Shown here: piece by piece, positions 58,053 through 64,000 of the stretch
Layout: every line of letters starts with the position of its first letter
Position numbering within the stretch: position 1 is the first letter of the stretch
Source: Micropterix aruncella
Taxonomy: Eukaryota > Arthropoda > Insecta > Lepidoptera > Micropterigidae
Direction of reading: 5' to 3'
DNA length: 64,000 nucleotides
Assembly (NCBI GenBank): GCA_944548615.1
Contig: OX155952.1
Coordinates: forward strand, 26,910,418 to 26,974,417
Program-made: the position numbers and the translations under genes
The notes under the pieces: model-generated
Told to the model about the DNA's origin: nothing
Databases searched by the model: none
What the model saw: only the letters and a program-made list of their open reading frames with translations

Positions 58053-59419
58053 AAATACATGTAATTCATACCCGGACATAATATGCATATTGATGTTAGT
58101 TGAGGCAGGTTTGCGTGTTTTCATATGCGTATCTGGTGATACTGTGGTACGGAACCCTAGAAAGCATGGCAGACCTGTCAAATTACAAGACAAGCGTCGC
58201 ATCTGCTCCTGGCACGAGGTATATGATATATAGAGCAACGAGCAAGCGACATTACGTCGCTTTGTTTCCCGGCGACAAATATCCAGGTGCACGCGCGTGC
58301 TCGGCGTCTGCTGGTTTGTAAATATAATAGTAAACGTAGTATTAAGCCACTTAAATCCCACCCCCTTTCAGTGCTTCCGCCGGCGGCGCCTTTGAACTGC
58401 TTCCATCAAAGCGGGCCTAGTTAAAACTCTAATTAACCTGGCGGCAAAATGAAAGAAACCTCTGTACTGAGCCCGAACCGCAAACATGCTCGTGGTAGAC
58501 GCGATTTGGTCGACGCGCGGCCAGATTACGAAACATCGGTGCGGCGAGCTGTAGCATGGAAATCATAACAAACATCTCGTAATATGTATTTGCAAACATT
58601 TGAAGACCGCAAGGAAAAATGAGAATTACCAAAAAAAACGATACACTTTGCAAGCAAAATTACACTCGGCCTGATGGCATAGTGGTTAGGTCGCCAGATT
58701 CTCTATTCTATATTCTTTATTGAGAAATCACACAGTATTACAGTAACAATATTTAAAAAAAATATACAGATTTACAACAAATAAAACCGGTTACGGATTT
58801 GTATAAAATTACATAAATTACGTTTAAAAATACTACATATTTAATAAAACTAATGTACCTTCAATTTTAGTACTACACAAGAGTCTAGTATTAAGGGTGT
58901 GTGTGTATATGTTTGTGGGAGTGTGTTGAGGGTGTGGGTGTGGAGTGTGAGCGTGTATGATATTAGTAATGGCGTATATAAAATATAATAATAATAATAA
59001 TAATTAATAATAATAGCTAATACGACTAGTCAGTTTATTGTATCGGTTAGGGTTTGATTTACGGAGTATTTATAAGTGGTTATCGAGTTATTCCGGCTGG
59101 GTCACCATTTTCCGATGGTTGTAAGAGATTGTCCTATGATAATAAACCCGCCTATTGTGCAACTTTACAATAAAGAGTAGAATCAAACAAAATTATGATA
59201 CTAAAAAAATATGGAATTTATAAAAAGATATTTTTTTCAACAAAACTCTATAATAACAGTGAAAGCAAGAGAAATATCAGTGAAAATAATGGAGGCTTAA
59301 GATGCAAATCATAATACATTATTATTTTAATATTATTTAGATTATTGTTTTTGGGTTAATATTTATGTTATGTTTCTTTTTTGGTTAATAATATTAATAA
59401 TAGGTTAATATGTAGGATA
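58053..59419. other. intronic stretch; possible tRNA-like SINE head and simple repeats
   Basis: At 58668-58692 'gcctgatggcatagtggtta' resembles a tRNA A-box region and could be the start of a tRNA-derived SINE or pseudogene. No B box is clear downstream. A GT-rich stretch lies at 58897-58960 and an (aat)n tract at 58986-59015. The GC-rich patch 58370-58560 is unique. No coding region is supported. Confidence 0.35.
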
Positions 59420-59885
59420 GAAACGAATTTACCGCGTGAAATTTGTAGCACCCGACGTTTCGGTGACGTTGCAGCCGCCGTTGTGCAGAGTAGACTTAAA
59501 GAGCTGTCAATCCGTTGTTTTGCGGGTAGGCCGCATACCACTGCCGCCACTGCGTAGGTTATAACGGTGGTTGGGAGCCGGACTCGGAGCACGCGAATTT
59601 AGAAAATCCGTCTTGCACGAAACACTCACTGTATCCTGTCTTACGTCCTTGCGTTCGGCGTTCGGCGGCGGGAACATTTTAAGAAGAGGGTTCCACGTAG
59701 AAGAGAGTTTGTAACCGTCGTCTCTTTTGAAGTTCGGGGTTCTTCTTATTTCAATGGCTTCCCGGATCATGCGAGGACAGTAGAATTGTTCCTTGGATTG
59801 CACAATGGGATTTTGAAACTGCATCCAGCGGTTACTTCCGCTATCCAATATATATTCGTAGATCGCCGATTTTTCTCGCTGTTAA
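59420..59885 (-). pseudogene. Penelope-like element 3' end: GIY-YIG endonuclease C-terminus plus terminal repeat
   Basis: On the - strand, from about 59880, it reads SAIYEYILDSGSNRWMQF, then PRMIREAIEIRRTPNF and DDGYKLSSTWNPLL. These are the recognisable last blocks of the GIY-YIG endonuclease of Penelope-like retroelements (usual form ..RIIREALEI...N..DG..LS..W..L). The protein ends near 59507. It is followed by the element end (to about 59420: 'caacggcggctgcaacgtc', 'accgaaacgtcgggtgc', 'ttcacgcggtaaattcg'), which is the same sequence as the arms of the palindromes at 3.7 and 46.5 kb. Reverse transcriptase and most of GIY-YIG are missing. Confidence 0.75.
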
Positions 59886-60594
59886 CAACTTTTCAATCTT
59901 CGATTTTACAATGACAGAGTCTGTTTTTTTGTTGTTTGAATACGCCATTCGATAGCATCCGTGAAATGATATTAAAACCCATTATAAACTGAATTTACCC
60001 AAAAAAATACATTCCCCTTTTTCTTTGTGGTCTTCATTTGAAGTTTTAGACCCAGGCGCATCCTTCGATAATAATATAAAAATCAGCATCTGTGTAATAT
60101 ACTTACTATTTACGCACAGGCGCACTGTATAAACTATTTACGCTCTGGCGCCATCTATTTCAAACAATCCTAAAAGCGCAACATTTCCTAATAAAAAATA
60201 CAATAAAAAGTCTTTCTGTCATCCATCAATTCGACAGTTTTTTTATTAAATGTAATACTTATAGATTGATTGATATTACGTTATCTGTATTATTTAAGAA
60301 TCTTACGTTAGCGTTTTTATTAAAACAATATCCATGTGCGAGAATTTACTCAACAATTAATAAAATATTGCAAAATTATTATTTTATACATTTATTAGTT
60401 TAAACATTCATAACGCGTTCTTTTTCTGCATCCAGCCAAAACGGTGACACAATCGAATGATAAAATTATGATTTATGTCAAACAAACAAGTCCTTATCGC
60501 TGCTATTCTTTACTCGCTGAGAGCGAAGAGATCAAAAAGTTAATTTGGGTCTATATTGATAATTTGAACTCTCGATAAACTCGATTGAGTAATC
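59886..60594. other. intronic stretch, no gene recognised
   Basis: AT-rich intron DNA without recognisable coding, RNA or repeat features, ending just before the tRNA terminator. Confidence 0.4.
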
Positions 60595-60599
60595 AAAAA
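60595..60599 (-). terminator. RNA polymerase III terminator of the tRNA gene
   Basis: A run of five T on the - strand, 13 nt after the tRNA 3' end, is a normal Pol III stop. Confidence 0.6.
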
Positions 60600-60611
60600 T
60601 AATTGCGTTGT

Positions 60612-60685
60612 AGGCCCCGGCGAGATTCGAACTCACGATCTCCTGTTTACTAGACAGGCGCTTTAACCAACTAAGCCACGGCGCC
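60612..60685 (-). tRNA. tRNA-Thr (anticodon AGT)
   Basis: A 74-nt cloverleaf on the - strand: acceptor GGCGCCG / CGGGGCC with discriminator T, D arm GCTTAGTTGGTTAAAGC, anticodon arm CCTGT-CTAGTAA-ACAGG (anticodon AGT), variable AGATC, and T arm GTGAG-TTCGAAT-CTCGC. The A box TGGCTTAGTTGG and B box AGTTCGAATCT fit Pol III promoters. There is no intron and no encoded CCA, as in eukaryotes. One oddity is a G-G mismatch at position 4-69 of the acceptor stem, where related tRNAs usually have G-T, so a weak or decaying copy is possible. It lies antisense in the receptor intron. Confidence 0.9.
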
Positions 60686-62225
60686 ACATGTCATCTCGTT
60701 ACAAAATCCATATTTAATAATTCATTATTCGTCATGTTTAATATACATAGAACACTTTTTGGATGACAAATGTGTGCGCAAGGTTGTTTGTTGTTTGAAT
60801 GAAATATACAGTAGTAGTAGGAACATCAGTAATTAGTAAAAACGTTCCCGAGAATCATAATAAGACATTTCCGTTGTGAACGGCGTTTGAAATGGATATT
60901 TTCAGCCTCAAAATAAGTGTATAGAGGTGTTTTAGTGCAAATAAGGAAGTTTGAACAAGAATAAACTGGAGTAGCGCTATATACGAAATTAGAATCATTT
61001 GCTGCCCTGCTCCAATATTTTATTTGCAGAATCTTTTTGTTATTAGTGATTCCAGGTGATATCCTTAGATTGTTTTTATTTAGAAATACATAGGTACTTA
61101 AGTTATCGTCTTCGTTGACTTTTTTTTCATATTTACTTCCCCCAAAACATTACATCTTGTATGTAAGTAGGGAAAGTCTTGTGTTCGAGCAAAATATAGA
61201 ATTCGAGTTTGCACCGGATCTCTATGTTTTAAGATCCTGTGAAAACAAAAAGTGATTTCTGGAAAATATCTATATGTGTATGGCCGTTTGACGGTATCTC
61301 AGAAACTACACGATTAAGTGGGATCAAATTACTTAACAGTTAGTTCATAATAATGCCGGGATTTGAAAAGCTGACGAGACCTATATATATCCGACAATTT
61401 TGTTTCAAAATTGCGGCCTTTTCATAATTTAAAGTCATAAACCTGTAATACTGGTCCTAGAAAAATAGATAAATGTAACTTAGAATTCTGAAGACATTGC
61501 CTGCAACTCTTACTTATGTATGACACTTTTCTAAATCTTCAGCGGGTTTTGAATTAAAAAATGAAATTGATTGAAAAATCTCTTTATTGCACAATAAAAC
61601 ATTCAAGGTACAACATAGCGGACTTATTGCTACATAAACAATATCTTCCGGTCAGCCAACAAAATGTTATGATCTGAATTTTTTTATCTTATGATCTCAG
61701 AAATTTAATACTTCGAAACGCCTTTAAGAACTCGTTTTCCATACCTCTAACCTTGTTGTAGCTTACGTCTTTAATAATAAAAATTTCATAATGACGGGTA
61801 GGAAATGAAGAATCTGAAAATCGAACCTGAAAGTGGTAATGATTATAGTAGTTAAAAAATCACTTAAGTCGAAGAGAAAAAACAAAAGAGTTTGATAATC
61901 TAATGCAAATAAATTAACGCGCTTACTATATATGGCCAATACCTAGAACAGCGACGCATTGTATGTCGCTTTACCAAGACGAAATTTGGGAAAGTATATG
62001 ATACTGCGTATCAACCGTTTTTTCCTGATCTTTCATGCCAATATCTTAGTATATAACGTTCTTTATAACGATCTGATTTGTTCCACCGTGTGCTACATTC
62101 TGCTGCTACATACATCTTTTTTAACGTTTTCTCCAGCGTTCTTTGCTCTGATGCTATTGTGATCTTCATCACAAGTATTGATATTTTTGTAACATACCCA
62201 TAACGACGTTTCTCCTTGCTCACAG
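60686..62225. other. intronic stretch with a short LINE 3' end
   Basis: At 61570-61640 'aaaatctctttattgcac', 'aataaaacattcaagg' and 'ggacttattgctac' is the reverse of a common lepidopteran LINE 3' end (..gcaataagtccgc...gtgcaataaagag). Nothing else is recognisable up to the acceptor 'gctcacag' before 62226. Confidence 0.45.
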
Positions 62226-62474
62226 CTGCCGTACTCGATAGCGGTGGATGTATCGAACCGCGCGGCGATTTCCACGCCAGCGCTCAACATCTCCCGGCAA
62301 GGTACGGTGCCGACCACCGTGGAGACGTTTCGGGTAACTCTGCCCTGCTCTGGCCGGCACGCGGCGGAGGTGGACGTCGCCATCACGGTCAACGTCTCTC
62401 TAGGACTCGGAGCCAGGGATGCCGCACAGGACACATCGCTGCACTTCCGCAGGCGAAAGATATGCTTGAAACAG
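62226..62474 (+). CDS. Ryk/Derailed receptor, internal exon: second part of the WIF domain
   Basis: After acceptor ctcacag the exon reads LPYSIAVDVSNRAAIS, PALNISRQGTVPTTVETFRV, TLPCSGRHAAEVDVAITVNV, SLGLGARD and TSLHFRRRKICLKQ (83 codons), then donor CAG|gtaagt. It completes the WIF fold. The two cysteines in LPCSG and KICLK and the FRRRKICLK end are diagnostic of Ryk receptors. Two sequons (NIS, NVS) may be glycosylated. Both boundaries are phase 0, matching 52104 and 63342. No break is seen. Confidence 0.95.
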
Positions 62475-63341
62475 GTAAGTCCAATCGTGCGTTACGAGCA
62501 CTTTACATACGAGGTGTAACAGAAAAGTAATTACATAGACTAATTTTTTAAATTATTTTAATTCCATTGTATATATCATTGATATCCCCTAAAAAGTTTC
62601 TTTGTTTCTACTCTTCATTGTGAAATTTCACAATGGGCAGATTTATTATCATACGAGAATCTCTTACAACTAACCCTACTATGAAGTTTTTATATGTATA
62701 TGTGCCCTTACTCTTTCCACATTTTTCTTAGTTTTTGATGTTTTTTTCATAGGTTAGCTCTAAAATATTGCCTGCTGGCAGTAAACTCGCCTTTTCTTGT
62801 GAATAAAGCGTTTTATTATTATTATTATGTCAAATGACTCCCTGAACGTTCCCCATAGGCTCCTTGCAGCTCGTAGATCAAACTACGGAATCACCAAGTT
62901 TGATGGACCTTCTTTTTTCAAAATTTCCCGGTTCTATTTTTCGTAACGCACTATACGAGTAAAAACTCAACTTCACTTATCGCGCTCTCTACGGGCCTGG
63001 AAGTTTCCAGGGTTGCCAAATTGCGAGTGATGCCAAACCCCTATACTTTACTATCCCACCGCGTATATGCAGTTTTTTTTTATTTTTCGGGAATACATTG
63101 AAGAACGCGTGTATACGTAGACGTAGACGCAAAGTTAAGTTGAATGAATAGGAGAAAAAAATAAACGCAATCAATCCTCTTTCAGAAGCTTTCGGAAGAT
63201 TCTCCGGTGGGTTGGTCCTGTAGTTATTTCAACATCCACTGCACTTATTTCAATTAAGCTAATATGAAGAAATAAAGTTAAAATGCTGACATAGCCGATG
63301 TTAAACTTTATTTTAATTTTTTTCTCTCATTTGTTGTTCAG
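62475..63341 (+). other. 867-bp intron between the WIF and transmembrane exons
   Basis: Starts gtaagt and ends ttgttcag. It contains at 62768-62827 the retroelement 3' end 'gcctgctggcagtaa', 'ctcgccttttcttgtg', 'aataaagcgttttatta' with a TTA tail, inserted in + orientation. Confidence 0.8.
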
Positions 63342-63727
63342 GACGCGCAACGCGTTCGCGGCGGACAGGTCGCCGTGTCCGTGGATTCCGTCGGCGGCGG
63401 CGACGGCACGTCGGCGAACATCTTCTACGCCGCGGCGGGCTGCGCGCTAGTGGGCGTGGCGGCTGCGGTGGCCGCTGCGGCCGCGTGCTGCGTGCGCGGC
63501 GGCAAGGCGCGGCGCGGCGACGCGCTGCACGAGTCGCGCTCGACGTCGCGCGCGCACACCTTCCTCGCCGAGCCGCCCGACGCGCTGGCCGCCGGCGCCC
63601 ACGCCGCGCCCTCGTCCTGCAAATCGGCCGCCAGCTACGCGAGCTTCCGACGGATGCCCAGCTACTCGGCCGTCGATGAGAGATCGCGCAATTTGCACGA
63701 TCGAATCGCCGAACTCACCATACAGAG
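63342..63727 (+). CDS. Ryk/Derailed receptor, internal exon: transmembrane and cytoplasmic linker
   Basis: Opens after ttgttcag as DAQRVRGGQVAVSVDSVGG. A hydrophobic segment (exon residues about 28-52, IFYAAAGCALVGVAAAVA...) is the single transmembrane helix, stopped by RGGKARRG. It continues into a Ser/Ala-rich linker with SSCKSAASYASFRRMPSYSAV and ends LHDRIAELTIQ plus two bases (AG|gtaggg, phase 2). The IAELTIQR end precedes the kinase domain in Drl proteins, so the pseudokinase exons should follow beyond the window. The exon is extremely GC-rich (about 75 percent) with an Ala-heavy helix, unlike its neighbours. Confidence 0.93.
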
Positions 63728-64000
63728 GTAGGGCACAAACGCATTAAACAGGATAAGTTTGGATAGACGAGCTCGCCGCAGTACCTACCGCGGCGGATTG
63801 AAGTTAGACTTTGATCTCTATATCAATCTGCCTTTTTTTTACAATAAATTGCCATTATGCAACTTAAAAAACGATGGCCTTGGGGAGGTTTACTTTAAGC
63901 AAAAGATACAATGTATTTTAATTGAAACCCAGCTTATGGCATTAAGCATTTAGACAATATCGTTTTTGACAATATTTGACTGTCTTTATTCTTTCTATTA
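63728..64000 (+). other. start of the next intron
   Basis: Begins gtaggg and becomes AT-rich. A 64-codon frame at 63759-63953 has no known domain and is treated as chance. Confidence 0.6.

Larger units (their letters stand above)
52105..62225 (+). other. 10.1 kb intron splitting the WIF domain
   Basis: Starts gtaagt and ends ctcacag. Both neighbouring exons are in phase 0 at this junction, so the frame is kept. It hosts a MITE, a hAT, a tandem duplication, a 545-bp palindrome, a PLE end and a tRNA gene, each listed separately. The AT-rich rest shows no other gene. Confidence 0.85.

Noticed and set aside
58668..58692. A second tRNA gene
   Set aside because: Only an A-box-like stretch is present. 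Anticodon arm, T arm and B box cannot be folded.
63759..63953. 64-codon frame after the last receptor exon as a kinase exon
   Set aside because: Does not continue the phase-2 frame and has no kinase motif. Likely chance.

Overview
The window looks like animal, insect-type nuclear DNA, most probably from a moth or butterfly (Lepidoptera). It is AT-rich and mostly non-coding, with GT-AG introns and many transposable-element (TE) relics: CR1/jockey-like LINEs, piggyBac, Tc1, hAT, Penelope-like elements (PLEs), MITEs and microsatellites. The order is an inference from TE flavour (for example the repeated 'ctcgccttttctt..aataaagcgttttatta' 3' end) and was not tested by database search.

Only one host protein gene is recognised. 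It is a Ryk/Derailed-family Wnt5 receptor (drl / Drl-2 / dnt type) on the + strand. Three consecutive internal exons are visible: 51977-52104 (first part of the WIF domain), 62226-62474 (rest of WIF) and 63342-63727 (juxtamembrane, transmembrane and cytoplasmic linker). Reading frames and splice phases fit across all three. The signal-peptide exon was not found and the kinase exons lie beyond the right edge. Bases 1-51976 are therefore probably first-intron and/or upstream sequence. The only host RNA gene seen is a tRNA-Thr(AGT) on the - strand at 60612-60685, inside the 10.1 kb WIF intron.

Layout. 2.1-2.5 kb: 5'-truncated LINE tail. 3.4-4.5 kb: copy of an unclassified dispersed repeat ('family A') carrying a PLE palindrome. 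6.49-8.19 kb: internally deleted piggyBac with TTAA ends. 8.5-8.8 kb: family A. 9.0-9.5 kb: possible TTAA MITE. 12.7-17.1 kb: a hAT nested in another hAT, each with an 8-bp target duplication. 17.2-17.7 kb: GC-rich unique block. 21.2-25.96 kb: a LINE with both ORFs open (ORF1 with an SGNH-like fold, ORF2 with endonuclease and reverse transcriptase). 26.2-26.8 kb: family A plus PLE. 29.5-30.9 kb: foldback-like array of six direct and six inverted 118-bp repeats. 37.9-38.6 and 39.8-40.6 kb: LINE relics. 40.6 kb: MITE. 42.9-46.6 kb: three-level nest (family A > LINE > TA array > Tc1) followed by a PLE palindrome. 47.2 kb: 5S-like relic. 50.5-51.2 kb: best family A copy. 52.0-64.0 kb: receptor exons, with introns holding a MITE, a hAT inserted in one half of a tandem duplication, a 545-bp palindromic MITE, a PLE end and the tRNA.

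The TEs do not form a pathway with the host gene. Their interest lies in insertion order and in some unusual structures: the intact LINE, the 6+6 inverted array, the nested hATs and the near-intact Tc1. No CRISPR, operon or other prokaryotic feature is present.
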